From the NCBI RefSeq assembly GCF_034140825.1, contig NC_089037.1:4676501-4740500 (forward strand): 64,000 bases of DNA. Reading direction: 5' to 3'. The translations under genes and the position numbers were made by a program. The notes beneath the pieces are model-generated. The model ran no database searches and was not told where the DNA came from. It worked only from the letters and a program-made list of their open reading frames with translations. Below are positions 23,372 through 34,984 of this stretch, piece by piece (the first letter of the stretch is position 1; each line of letters starts with the position of its first letter). The DNA comes from Oryza sativa Japonica Group (taxonomy: Eukaryota; Streptophyta; Magnoliopsida; Poales; Poaceae).

Positions 23372-24529
23372 TTAAAAGAGGGGAAATGTCATGCGTGATT
23401 TGGTCCCACTCTCGTGTAGGCGTGTAACGCATGTGGCGTGGTGATATGATATGCCCCAATCAGATTCTGGCAGTGTGGCAACTAGCAATGACCCTGTTCT
23501 AAAAAATATAAAAAAATAAATAGCAATGACTCTGTCCCTAGCGAGATTTTTTTTAATTTTTTATTAAAATATTTACAGAAATATTTTTTTAAAAAAACGC
23601 ACTTCTAGAAGGTGAGAGTCGAGTAGATTTGTAAATTTCCGGAACAGAAAAATTGTCTTTAAAATATTTTACTAAAAAAATGTAAAAATAAAAAAAAATC
23701 TCCCTAGCGAACCCTGTTGAGAATTGAACTGGACGACGGTTTTGCCGTGGAATAAGTTCACTTTGGGTCCCTTTATTTGTCACCCATTCCGATTTTCGTT
23801 GCTTGACCGCAAAACCGGATACGATCCGTCCCCCAACTTATGAAAACCGGGCAAACGATTTTCCCTCGGCGGTTTTGGCTGACGTGGCGCCTACGTGGCT
23901 TATTTGACTAGGTCTTCGTTACACGTGGCATTGACGTGGCGCTTACGTGGCAATTCTACCTAAAAAATAATAAAAACCATGGGCCCACATGTCAGCTGCA
24001 CACAAAAATAATTTTAAAATAGTGGGGCCCACGTGAGCCCCACATGTCAGTCTCACTCCACTCTTCTTCCCTCTCCCTTCTCTCTTCATCCTCACTTCTC
24101 TCTTCTTCCCCTCTCTCTCTCTTCTTCGCGGGCAGCGGACGGCGCAGGTGGGCGGTGGAGCAGGCGAGCGAGGCAGGTGGGCGAGCTCCGGCGGCGGCGG
24201 CTCGGCGTGCGCCGCGGCGGGGATGAGGAGGCCGGCGGCGGGGTGGCCTTGGCCGGGTGCCTTGGTGGACTTGGCGGGTGGCGCGGTGGCCGGACCTGGG
24301 GTGGTGGGCGCCGCGGCGGGGGCCGGGGTGGAGGGGGTGGTCGGCGCGGCGGCGAGCGTCTTCTTGGAGGAGACCGGCGGCGTGGTGGTCGCCGCCGCCG
24401 CGGGGGTGGGCGGAGATGGCGGATTTGGGCGGGAGGTCGCCGGCCCGACTCACTCCCCGCCCTCCACGACGCGCTCGCCACCACCCACAAGGAGCGTCGC
24501 AAGCTCAGGCCCGATTTGGGCGGGAGGTC

Positions 24530-24957
24530 GCCGGCGACGGTGAGGTCAATGGAGGAGGCGGTGGCATGTTCAACGTCGTGCCGGGGCTCGACGGGAAGCC
24601 CGGCTCCGTCTCGCTCGAGCTCGGGAGCAAGCCTGGGTGCTTCTTGGTCGCCGGCGCCGGCGCGAAGGTGCAGGTTGGTTGCAGGAGCCGCGGCAGCGAC
24701 GGGTTAATTAATTCTTTGATCCTTTCTATGCTCAATTTAGTAATTAGCATGGCAAATAGCAGTTGAATGGGAAAATGAGTTTGGTTTACATGTACACTCT
24801 GCCTCTCAGTGTTTACTGGAGTAGCAGTGTTGTTACTCTGCAATGTCGGCTCTTTATCTTGCCATTCTTTTCTTAGAAAGAGTATATACCTCTTGATGCA
24901 GTTGAGTATACTGGAGGAGACCGGCGACGGCGAGGTCAATGGAGGAGGCGGTGGCAT
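24530..24957. repeat. Pair of 37-bp direct repeats inside the MULE
   Basis: CGGCGACGGTGAGGTCAATG and the following GAGGAGGCGGTGGCATG occur at 24530-24566 and, with one change, at 24921-24957. A second short repeat, GATTTGGGCGGGAGGTCGCC, occurs at about 24423 and 24511. They suggest internal rearrangement during or after capture. Confidence 0.7.
24566..24701 (+). pseudogene. Captured fragment resembling an AbfB/GH127 arabinofuranosidase C-terminus
   Basis: One + strand frame reads MFNVVPGLDGKPGSVSLEL then GSKPGCFLVAGAGAKVQVGC. The order FxVVPGLxGxxGxVSLExxxxPGCFL is the repeat signature of the AbfB-like domain found at the C-terminus of plant DUF1680/GH127 proteins. Only about 45 residues are present, with no catalytic domain. 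It sits inside a MULE, so it should be a transduplicated exon piece and not a working gene. Confidence 0.55.
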
Positions 24958-25853
24958 GGGCACCGACGCCTAGCTCATCTCCGCCGAGCGCCGCAGCCAG
25001 GGCCACAGCCGCCGGAGCCGTGCCACCGTCGCTAGAGAGGAGAGGGGAGAGAGAGTCGAAGAGAGGGAGATGGGGAGAGAGAGAGGAGGAAGAAGAGATG
25101 GCTGAGAATGACATGTGGGGCCCATGTGGGTCTTACCATTTTTTTTATTAATTTCTATGTAAACCTGACATGTGGGTCCTAGGAGGTTTATTATTTTTTG
25201 GAATTGAATTGCCACGTAAGCGCCACGTCAATGCCACATCAGATGAAGACCAAGTCAAATTAGCCACGTAGGCGTCATGTCAGTCAAAACCGCCGTTAAA
25301 ACCGCCGAGGGATCTCATCTGCACTGGTTTTGACAGTTGAGGGACGTGTTGTATCTGGTTTTCCGGTTGAAGGACGAAAATCGGATTCGTTGACAAGTTA
25401 AGGAATATATGATGAACTTATTTCTTTTGCCGTTCGGTTCGATTGATTGGGTCAGGCCCATCATCTGGGCTTATGGATAGGCCGCGTTGGCGTTGGCGTA
25501 CGTACTTCCGGCCCATCACCGAATCGATCTCATGCACGGCTGGGCCATATCCATCCATTAAGTAGCCCCGACACTGATATATCGATCAATCTTGAGGCAT
25601 TTGTAAATTTACCACTATTTTTTTAATTTTGTAAAGAGATTATTCGAATTACAGTTCCAGTGTCATTTCATAATTTTCTCTAGTGGTAGTCTTATAATAA
25701 TAATTTAAAGCAGTGGCAAATTTATAATTGTTCTCATCGATCTCTTGATCTCTCGAGTTTATCCTGAGAACATGTCCTACTTGTGAGTTGTGACTGAGTC
25801 AAATACTCAAATCCCATTTTAGACGGATAAACAACACGAAATATCACATCTTA

Positions 25854-26097
25854 TAGCAGGTACAGTAACAGGCTATAAATCAGCTGTAAACATATTTTAA
25901 ACAGATAAATGAGGAGAGAGAAGAGTAGCGGGCTATAGATTTATAGCCAGTTGTAGCACGGACTCTAAGACACCGGATGTGTATAACAGGTGGGACCAGA
26001 TATTAATAGTGTAGTATATAACTATTATATAAATAAGCTATTAGATTGACTATAAATAAATTAAAGTTAGTAGTTGACTGTACTATTAAACTTGCTC
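25854..26097. mobile_element. Tourist-like MITE, 244 bp (family T3, copy 1)
   Basis: The element runs from TAGCAGGTACAGTAACAGGC to CTATTAAACTTGCTC with TTA on both sides. A copy in the opposite orientation lies at 26477. Confidence 0.82.
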
Positions 26098-26476
26098 TTA
26101 TGCACGTAACACTCGGTAACTGATGACGAAGAGTCTTGTCTGACGCGAGTTTTCGTCATTGAAAAATAATATCTTCGACGCTACTAAACGTCTACCACTA
26201 CACCAATTAGACCAGAAACACACGCTAATTAATCCAATCTTATCTCAATGATGATCAAACTACACACTTTGTCCCCGAGCAGAATCGGGATCCAGTAGAT
26301 CACGCACGAACGCAGGCAGCATACTCAGTGTGCATTGACAGTCCTGCCCTTGCCCGGTCAAAGACGAGCTTTTCGGTCAAAGCAACTCCCCGTGCGTGCT
26401 CTCCATATTTAAAAAGCTAGAAAGCGACCGGAGTTTAAACAAAGCGCGCAAGATTACGGCTTCACATAGCCACTAA

Positions 26477-26673
26477 GAGCAAGTTTAATAGTATAGACCA
26501 CTATTAGCTTCAAATTATTTATAGTCAATTTATACAATAGTTGTATACTATACTATTAATATCTGGTCACATATATTATACATACATTATGTCTTCGATT
26601 TCGTACTGTGCTTTTCTATCTCTTTGTTTATCTCTTTAAAATATATTTATAGCTGGCTTATAGCCTACTGCTC
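26477..26673. mobile_element. Tourist-like MITE, 197 bp (family T3, copy 2, inverted)
   Basis: The element runs from GAGCAAGTTTAATAGTATAG to TAGCCTACTGCTC with TAA on both sides. It is the reverse orientation of 25854-26097. Confidence 0.82.
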
Positions 26674-27340
26674 TAAACCCCCACCCACCTCGTAATCTCT
26701 TGGGACTTGTCTTTACGTACGCCAACCTCCTCCTCTCGTCGCGTCGTCCCCTTTGGGAACACATATTTTTATTCCCATGGAGCTAGCTATGGTTGCAGTT
26801 GCCGATTATTCCATAGATTAAGATTGCTTTGCTTTGCTTGCTTCTGTGCTCTTCTGCCGCTTTTCACTTCACTCTTTGCTTCGGCCCGTGGTCCAGCCAG
26901 TGCGGTGATGGATTCTGTGGTCGTACGGTCCCGTGTTGCTGCTGTGATTGCCCTCCTGTGTGTGTGAGATACTGTGATCTGGGGCCATGAACCTTCTGAT
27001 GTTTGCTTTTGTACTTAAAAAAGTTCATTAAGGAGTGATTGCCATGTGTGTGTGACGGAATTGGAAAGCTATATACCAACGCTAGGGCGATACGTGGCTG
27101 GATCTGAAAATGATCACGACCCATGCAGAACTGAACATGTGAATTTAAACACTACTACTATCGATCAATCACAAAGATAAATCCAGGTGGGCAGTACAAA
27201 TCCATGACAATTCCTAGTCACAAACAGACCGACATATGGCACGCAAGTGCAAAAGGTTCAGCTGAAATATCCACGGCATGAGTCAGCTGATGGCTCCCTC
27301 AAAATCCATAATGGAAAACCAATTGATAGTGCGGTAAGAG
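26674..27340. other. Unexplained non-repetitive stretch
   Basis: Nothing here matched a known element or gene. The first 300 bases are C/T-rich with a leader-like look and short frames only. It may be unique intergenic DNA or a non-coding transcript. Confidence 0.3.
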
Positions 27341-28011
27341 GAAACATAAAATATGATATACTATTTGTGAGGTTTCAATGAAATATCATTCAGTGCACCG
27401 ATAAAATATCACTTGGTACATTATCTTCTAAATAAAATGTCACTTTATTGAGTTTTAAGACCAAAAACCCTTATATATGGAGAGAGAGGGGGGGGAGGGA
27501 GAGGGGAGCGTTGGGGATGGCCAAGCTCGACAGCGGCTATGCTCTCAGGATGCTGGAAGCGAAACGCGCGGGTGGTGGCAGCGGCACTGGAGGTCTCGCC
27601 GGGAGGTAGAGGTGGCAGTGATGACGACAGCGAGAGGAGGACAGTGCCACGAGCAGTGAGCGTACACTGGCAACGCCCCTCCTCTCCCGCGCGCGCATCG
27701 TCCCCTCCTCTTTCCGTCCTTTCGTCCCCGCGGCCCACCTACCGCTCACCGCCCTGTTATCCCCGCTGCCTTCTCCTCCCGGCGAGCCTTGTAGCGCCGC
27801 TAGAATGCACGCTCCCTGTTCGTTGTCAGTCTTCCCTGACGCTCCCGTCTCCCTCCCTCTATCTCTAGAGTTAAGGGTATTTTGATCTTAAAACTCTTTA
27901 AAGTGGTATTTTATTCGGAAGACATTGTACCGAATGGTATTTTATCCTGTGTATTATAGTAAGTGGCATTTCATTAAAATCCTACAAATGAAGTGGCACA
28001 TGATCTATTTG
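27341..28011. mobile_element. Probable Mutator-like element with GC-rich core
   Basis: Diverged terminal inverted repeats of about 130 bp carry blocks TTTCAATGAAAT, TAAAATATCACTTGGTACA and GAGTTTTAAGACC on the left, and their complements on the right. They enclose about 390 bp of GC-rich DNA (27480-27870). The arrangement resembles Pack-MULEs, but no 9-bp duplication could be fixed and the core was not recognised. Ends are approximate. Confidence 0.55.
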
Positions 28012-29287
28012 CTAATGGAGTTGACACCTTGCCAAGTGAGGATTCGCCCATGATTATTTGTATTGAAATTATCTGGATATATACCTGAAAGCAACAGTAG
28101 TTAAGAAAAAAAAAGAAGTGGTAAACTCATTTGAAAAAGGTGATAATAAGATAACTATCGAACAATTGGTAACTCGTACATTAATTGTTGAAACTGATTT
28201 TTTTAAAAAAATCATTGGATTTTCTAAAAAGATATTAAACTTTTTTTAAAACACATTGATCTGTTGGCTGTCAGGTTCGCAATGTCAAGATTCATGGATA
28301 TATTGAAAAAGATAAAATCGTTAAGGCCGGTAGATATATTATTGGATTAATTTGTAACTACAGGTAAATTAATTGATAAAACTTAGTATATTTTCTGTAA
28401 TTTCATCAGATTTGCTAAAAACTGTTAATTTTTTTAAAACAATCGATTTGTGGACCACCATAAAGATTTGTGGTGCAAAATATGGAAACAAACCTTGTTG
28501 GTTATTGTGCGGTGTGCCTCCACTGGTAGCCAACTTAGTAACACTGTGTGTATTCTTTTATACATTAGTTGTATGCTGATGACATTACGATTTCTTTTTT
28601 AAAAAATAACATCAGAAGTTATATAGTTAGTCTCATTTTCATTAAGCTAAGTTAGACGGATAAATCAAACCAAAGTTTCATATTAAGAAAAGAATAAAAA
28701 TATGATGAAACAGGGTTCTGTGTAAGAATTCCTTAGAGTTCATGCATACGCATCCTGCATTAGCCACTACTAAAAATCCGAGAATGAGTCATGATTGATA
28801 GCACCATCATCATCGGACATAACAAATACACTTTCTTCTCCCATCCTTTCCGCTCTACTTTGCTATGCCAACTACTCTTCTCTCCTCCTTGTGATTGCTT
28901 TGCTCATCCCTCTTCGCTGCCCCACTATAAGGTATAGGGTGTCGTTTTGAATCAAGTCTTAAATACTTCTATATCGAAGCAGGGATTTAGGTCGTACTAC
29001 TTCATTTTTATTGCCCTAAAAACATAAATATAAATTCATATTAGTCAGTTATACTAGGGTTTGGTGTTTCCAATCAGCATTGTCGTTTTTCTATTAACAT
29101 CAGTATGCTTCTGCTCCGATAGGTTTGCTTTAGACACTAGCATAATTTAATAGGGCAAGAATTGCCGTTTTCCGATTGATATCGACATGTCTCTGTTTTC
29201 ATAGTTCTATTTATGATATTATAACAGAGAGCTACTATTGTATTTCTTTTATGTCTGTCTGATTTCATTCTATTTCATGGTAGGTTA

Positions 29288-29622
29288 GGTCCCGTTTAGT
29301 TACCTAAAAGTATTTCTCAAAAACATCACATCGAATTTTTACCATATGTATGGAGCATTAAATATAGATTAAAAGAAAAACTAATTGCACAGTTATGGAG
29401 GAAGATGAATCTTTTGAGTCTAATTAGTCCATGATTAGCCATAAGTGCTACAGTAATCCACATGTGCTAATAACGGATTAATTAGGCTCAAAAAATCGTC
29501 TCGCGATTTCTAGGCGAGTTATAAGATTAGTTTTTTCATTCGTGTCCAAAAACTTCTTTCAACATTCGGTCAAACATCCGATACGATATAAAAAAATTTT
29601 TCATTTTGCGAACTTAACATCT
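29288..29622. mobile_element. Tourist-like MITE (family T1, copy 3) upstream of the VQ gene
   Basis: It starts GGTCCCGTTTAGTTACC after TTA, with the shared block AATTAGTCCATGATTAGCC and an end near GCGAACTTAAC. The right terminus has decayed, so the end is approximate. It finishes about 160 bp before the VQ-gene start codon. Confidence 0.75.
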
Positions 29623-29783
29623 CAATCGATTTCGACCAATCTAGCCGCTATGTGCACTCCTTTTCCTCTGCTGGTTGCCCACGAGAGCCTATCGCCTATT
29701 CGCCTCCTCCGCTCCTCAAATCCCAATCCCCACTCCCACCTCACTCCCCCCCTCTCTTCGCCTCCCTCTCTCTCTCCTCCGCC

Positions 29784-30530
29784 ATGGTCATGGACAAGTC
29801 CAGCCTCCCGCCGCCGCCGCCGCCTCCCGCCTCTTCCGCTTCCGCCGCCGCCGCCTCTTCCGCCCTCAAAGCCCTGAACAAGTCATCCTACAAGATCTCC
29901 AAGCAGACCTCCTCGTCATCTCTGGCTTCGATGAAGGCATCCCAATCGCCACCGCCGCCGCCGCCGCATCCTCGCCGCCCTTCTCCTCCTCCGCTCCCGC
30001 CGCCGCCGGCTCCTCCTTCGTCCGCCCCCGCCGCGGTTGACCACCCGCCGCCGCAACCGCCTGTGTACAACATCGACAAGTCCGACTTCCGGGACGTCGT
30101 CCAGAAGCTCACCGGCTCCCCCTGCCACCTCCTCCCGCCTCAGGCTCAGCCGCCGGCCCCCGCCGCCGCCGTCTCCATGCTCCCTCCCCAGCCCCCGCCT
30201 CCTACCATCATGGCGCCTCCGCCCCCACCCCCGCCGTCGGCCATTCCGACCCGCCTCCACCGCATCCGGCCGCCGCCGCTGGCTCCGCCCCGCCCGCCGC
30301 CCATCCTGCAGCCGGCACCGCCCGCGCTCTCTCCGCTTCCGCCGCTGCCGGCCGTCTGCATGACGGCGGAGTCCCCCATCTCGGCCTACATGCGCCGCCT
30401 CCGCGGGATGCCGTCGCCGATCCACGTGCCCACCTCGCCGCTCGGGTTCGGGTGCCTGCCCTCTCCACGGACGCCGCCATCGCCCGGTGTACCCATGCCG
30501 GCCACCAGCCCCCGCGTCCGCGACCCGTGA
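29784..30530 (+). CDS. VQ-motif protein, HAIKU1-like
   Basis: An intronless frame of 248 residues starts at ATG 29784 (MVMDKSS). An in-frame Met at 29652 would add 44 unlikely residues that overlap the probable 5' leader. The VQ motif FRDVVQKLTG lies at residues 102-111, preceded by VYNIDKSD. Other conserved blocks are SSYKISKQ (about 33-40) and SPISAYMRRL (about 197-206). The rest is Pro/Ala/Ser-rich and probably disordered. VQ proteins are nuclear or plastid cofactors that bind WRKY transcription factors. The combined blocks fit the HAIKU1/VQ14 group, which in Arabidopsis works with a WRKY in endosperm growth; function here is by analogy. No introns is normal for the family. Confidence 0.87.
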   Translation: MVMDKSSLPPPPPPPASSASAAAASSALKALNKSSYKISKQTSSSSLASMKASQSPPPPPPHPRRPSPPPLPPPPAPPSSAPAAVDHPPPQPPVYNIDKSDFRDVVQKLTGSPCHLLPPQAQPPAPAAAVSMLPPQPPPPTIMAPPPPPPPSAIPTRLHRIRPPPLAPPRPPPILQPAPPALSPLPPLPAVCMTAESPISAYMRRLRGMPSPIHVPTSPLGFGCLPSPRTPPSPGVPMPATSPRVRDP

Positions 30531-32285
30531 CCGAGAACCAGCCATGGGTGCTCCTGCTGCTGCTGCTGCTGCTTCCAATGTGTAGATATGGCCGGTGTAG
30601 GAGAGATCTGGCGAGGCGGCGGCGACGACGAAAGGAGGAAGGAGCAATACAATTACAATGTGTTAGCTTCACCTTAAAATCTTAGCTCAATTTTTTTTAG
30701 CATGTTCTACCTACCTTATAATATTTTGTTGGTGTATATGGCGATGAATTGATCATGTTTGGCTAATTTTGTAACAAGCTTATGCAATATGTAGTAGCAA
30801 AACTCAAATCTTTATATGCAAAATTTATTTAGAAGAATTTCATGGAAGATGATTGTTCATGATCTGATTTCTTAAGGTGTTGGTGAATCATGATCCTACA
30901 TGCCTTGTACTGGAAATGTTTTGAACTACTCCGTAGGTTAATTTGTTTGTGTTTGTGAAGTACAGATTACACCTCAGAAGCTGATCAAATCTAAGCTCGG
31001 TGCAGATGCCACCAGATGTTTGAGCTTGGTCTTTGATGAGTGATTGGTATTTGGATCATTGTTCATGACAGATTTTGTTCTGTAGGCGATTGCAATTATG
31101 CTTCGATTTCTGGTGTGATATCGACATTTTTTGTTTTGTTTTCTGGTGTGCAATGTGGCCATCTAATTATGGCTACATGTGGTGTAAAGCATATGTTTGG
31201 TGATACATCGCCGTTCAGCTTTGCCTTTTCTCCTGTTAATGATGGATTTCATTTGTTTATCGTGAGTATCAGAGCCTTTGCAGGTTGCACGCTCTAGAAA
31301 TTGTATGAATCATTATATCAGCAGCGGCAAGTTTCCTATCGCCAGTGAGGTAAATGATACAAAGTTTATTTACTTGATCACATTGACATCTTGTAATATG
31401 GAAATGTGTGAAAGAAAATTTTAACACTCTAGCTGATGCTTCAATAAGCACTTAATCAATTGGTGACTGACAAGTATTAAGTGGAAAATATCACATTTTT
31501 CTATTCTCGATTTTCACTTTCAGAAGCTTTTGACTTCAGTGAATTAGTGGTGAAGTGTCGAGCTGTCGACATTGCAAAAGTGGTCAAGGACTCATGGGTG
31601 AACACGGAGGGAACATATTCGAGGTACAAGTATATGGCCTGAGCACACTTGCTTATCTTGAGCTCAAACGGAGGTGAGCTTGTGAGATATTCAACTTAAG
31701 GGAATTTTACTGTGTGTCAAGTTGATTGAAAAGCAACAGCCGAAAATCACAGGTGTCCATTTCTGCCATCACATGAAATCCATTTTAAAGAGATGATGAA
31801 AAGATACAGGTGTATATGGTCTGCGATGCAACATCTGTTCTGTTATTTGGTCCCTTTGAATTTTCGTTCTTCCCCGCTAGCCTGTGCTTTTGTTGCCACA
31901 ATATATTTCTTCCTGACATTATTCGTTGTTTTTGTCCATTTGTTAGCTTGACGCCACCCTTCCGATGTTTTGCTATCCAAGTTACGTGGTTTCGGCAAAT
32001 CATGCGAACCTGCGTAAGGTTTGAACAGCATGGGAAACACTTGCAGCTGTATACAATTGTTTAGTTCAAAGAGTCTCATTTCTCTGTAGGCGTTCGTTTG
32101 TGCCAATGACTACAGGTTTGCATCCAAATTGTATGTCAGATCTGAAGTAACCTGTTTTTAGAATTAAGGAATTCATGAGTTTAAAAACAGAGAAAAAAAA
32201 TCATGAACCAACTCATCTCCCACCCATAAACTCAGAAAATCTGTAAAAGTAATATCACAAATCACTAGCCAGGAAACTAGAAGTG
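30531..32285. other. 3' flank of the VQ gene and spacer
   Basis: AT-rich DNA with no supported gene. The first few hundred bases are presumably the VQ 3' untranslated region. No recognisable transposon ends were seen. Confidence 0.45.
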
Positions 32286-32643
32286 TTAAAGGCACATGCG
32301 AAACTGCCCAGATGAGTGGTGTACTACCAAATAGCTGTTGGTGCTTGGGAGGAAGAAGTAATGGTAGAACATGACATGTCCTATCTGTCCCGGCATGAAA
32401 ATCAATTCACACTGGGAGCCTCCTGTGCAACGGCAATCTTTACTGCGATGGGAAGAAATGCATAGCTGGGCTTTTTTTCTCATGGAGATAAATGACTGGG
32501 ATTCTGTAGCCAACAACTCAAGTACCTCTCCATTCATTCCGGTTTCAGGCAATTTACCATCCTCTACACTCTCCACTGCCTTGGCTGGCAGTGCTTCCAA
32601 ACCTGTGCTTCTTTCTCTGATTCGCTCTGCCTACCCAATCTAG
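32286..32643 (-). other. Open frame beyond the MenA gene, unassigned
   Basis: The minus strand is open for about 119 codons, with a Met at 32600 giving 104 residues. The sequence (for example ESQSFISMRKKAQLCIS) has a plausible amino-acid mix but no family I recognise. It lies about 150 nt after the MenA stop and could simply be part of that gene's 3' untranslated region. Confidence 0.2.
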
Positions 32644-32791
32644 CTGCCAAATGGCTGCACAATTGCACTGCCATTGCACTCGTCGTTCAAGCTTGCTCTG
32701 GAACCAAACAGCTACTGGAGGTACTCAGTCTGAAACTGCAAGACGGCGGTCTGCTCTGGGTCTTCACAAGGATGTCAAGGTTGGTCGTCTG

Positions 32792-34984
32792 TCAGACCAG
32801 TGTGCCATTTCTAGCCAAGACTAAACCAGAAGCCAGTGCCATCCCAAACAGAGCATGTAGCCGAACACAGTAATACTTTGCCATGAAAATCTTGCTGTTG
32901 TCCTGAAATTGTAATGTCAACCTTATAAGGTGATACCGAAATGGGGACAGTTTTTTTTAAAAAAAAATAAATGGGAGAGTGGTATGAGAGACTTACTTCA
33001 TGGTTTTTCAGCACATAGTCCACAACCCATTTGCCCACAGGGAGTGTCAAGGCACAAAGGACCTGAAATACAATAGAAGTAATGGTTGAGTTTAGAAAGT
33101 AAGAACTGGTTTGGGATCGGTATCTCAACATGAAGCAGTAAGGAACATTGGCTCACAGTGCAAGCTGATGGAAGAGATTTGCTCATGCCAAAAGCAGCCA
33201 AAAGAACATAAAGCGTGACAACCCCAAGAGTCACTAATCTTGATCCTGTTTTGGTGCCAATTCTTACCTGTTTGTAGGTTCAAACATACGAGAGGTAAAC
33301 GATTTTTTTTTTCAAAGCTGCACAAGTGAAATGCTAAAGCTAACTTTAGGCGTTGGTCATAATCATAAATAGAGAAAATTACCAGGGGAGACATTTTCCC
33401 AACAGCACGATCTCCATCAATCTACAAAATATCAGACTCCATCACTGACAACAACAATAATATTCATAGTCATCACAGCACATTGCTAAATTATGCCAAA
33501 GGAATTATACCTGATGAAAATGGCTGCAGAAGAGTATCAGGGTAGTCGTCAGCCCAACTAGAATGGATGAAGCAATGACTGTTTTACTGAGAGGGAGAAG
33601 AGCTGTTCCGCTGTAATTGAAGCATCTCAAGACAAATAATGTAGGTGCAAATGGCCATTATATCCCCTTGGAAGTGAAAGTAATAGTGGGAACCTTCTTG
33701 CTTTAGAGGATACCTGGAAATGTTTCTGCTGCTGTTTGAGAAGTAGAAAGCTGTGGTTGCCAATGGACCAAATGCAGCAAAACATAATGGTTCACCTAGT
33801 CCCCTGTAACTTAGTCGGAATGGTGGGCACTACACAAAGAGAAAATACAAAAGAAGAAATGTCTGAGATATTGAAGAAATCGAGGTGAAACATAGTGAAC
33901 TGCTAAAATGCTTCAGCTTTAGCTGTTAGTAGAGATAGCTTCTTGCAAAATGGCACATTTTTTATGTGCTAGAGTTCATGATGATTCCTCCGAAAAAGGG
34001 TAGAAAAATTTACCTGATAAACATAGCCACAGATGATTGCACAGGTTACCGATAAAATGAACCTGGCATCCCCAGCTTGGGCAAAGGCCCAAAATAGCCC
34101 CATAAATCCGAACAGGAGAGAAATATTTGCAGCATATTGCGTCATCGTTCGACTGCAGAGTGCATTACGATGTAACATGTTTTCACTTCTAAAACAATGG
34201 TTGCAAACTATTTTTAAAAAACAAAAGCTTGCATAGTAGTTGCATTATTGCTTGGTATTAGCAGTACCTGCCAACGATGTTAACAACAGATTCCTTCTTG
34301 TTCTTATCAGCCCCAGTATCTGAATCGTAAACATCATTGCTGCAATGAAATCAAACTCTCAGGAACAAGTGAGCATGATAAAACGTAACAATGGATCAAT
34401 AGTGATTCCCATGTTAGCTTTTGTTTATCCTTGTTAGTGTGCCCTACCTTAGATTGAGCCAAGTGATCACAAGGACTGATGCAACCAAGAGAACAAAATA
34501 CCGTTTACCAAAGAATGAACCCACATGATGGTAAGCACAGGCGCTTCCAACCTGCAGGGTAAGCGAAATATTTTTATCGCACACTTTGCAGGAATATATT
34601 TTGATGAACAAAATGGTCTTTTTCATCAAGGAATAGAGTAGCAAATTATGTGGCATGGATAGACGGATTGAACGAAGCTTCACCAATATGCCGCTGCAAA
34701 GTGTCTCACAAGTCGACAGTAAAATTACTCACCGTGAGTGGCACAAGCGCCACGGAGTAGATTGGCAGCTTTGCCGCCCTCCAGAGCAGCGTCCCTCGGG
34801 AGAGCTCAACGTCGTCTCCTGCGCCTTCACCGGACGCGGCAGTAGCGGTAGCGGAGCACTGAACCGCGCGCGGCCTCCTTCTCGCGGCGGCGGCGGCGGC
34901 GGAAGCAACGCTGCTGCGGCGATGATGTGGAGGCGCGAGGTGGGAGACGAAGAGAGGCGCGAGGGCGATGCCGGCGAGCGGCAT
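32792..34984 (-). CDS. ABC4: MenA-type 1,4-dihydroxy-2-naphthoate phytyltransferase (ABC4)
   Basis: Ten exons: 34733-34984, 34448-34551, 34268-34339, 34014-34152, 33714-33829, 33511-33610, 33383-33421, 33157-33267, 32997-33062, 32792-32902. They total 1110 nt and encode 369 residues. It is a UbiA-superfamily membrane prenyltransferase that attaches a phytyl chain to dihydroxynaphthoate, a late step of phylloquinone (vitamin K1) synthesis in chloroplasts. The first Asp-rich motif NDVYDSDTGAD is at residues 120-130 and the second, IDGDRAVGK, at 262-270; both bind the Mg-prenyl diphosphate. CGYVYQCPPFRLSYRGLGEP is the family's characteristic segment. The Ala/Ser/Arg-rich first 50 residues look like a plastid transit peptide. 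Several hydrophobic helices follow. Length and motifs are normal for ABC4. Confidence 0.93.

Larger units (their letters stand above)
23749..25424. mobile_element. Mutator-like element (Pack-MULE type), 1676 bp
   Basis: The long terminal inverted repeats start GGAATAAGTTCA and end TGAACTTATTTC. The 9-bp duplication TTTTGCCGT is exact (23740-23748 and 25425-25433). The ends include blocks such as GACGTGGCGCCTACGTGGC and GGCCCACATGTCAG, shared with the MULE at 43554. No transposase is present. The GC-rich interior (about 24120-25090) differs sharply from the flanks and includes a host-gene fragment, so this is a gene-capturing nonautonomous element. Confidence 0.88.

Noticed and set aside
24033-24766. 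Long GC-rich frames across the MULE core taken as a gene
   Set aside because: They lie wholly inside an element with a 9-bp duplication. Only a 45-residue domain fragment is recognisable, so it is listed as a captured fragment.
29542-30685. Overlapping frames on both strands over the VQ gene
   Set aside because: Shadows of a Pro/Ala-rich GC-rich exon; only the frame starting at 29784 contains the VQ motif.
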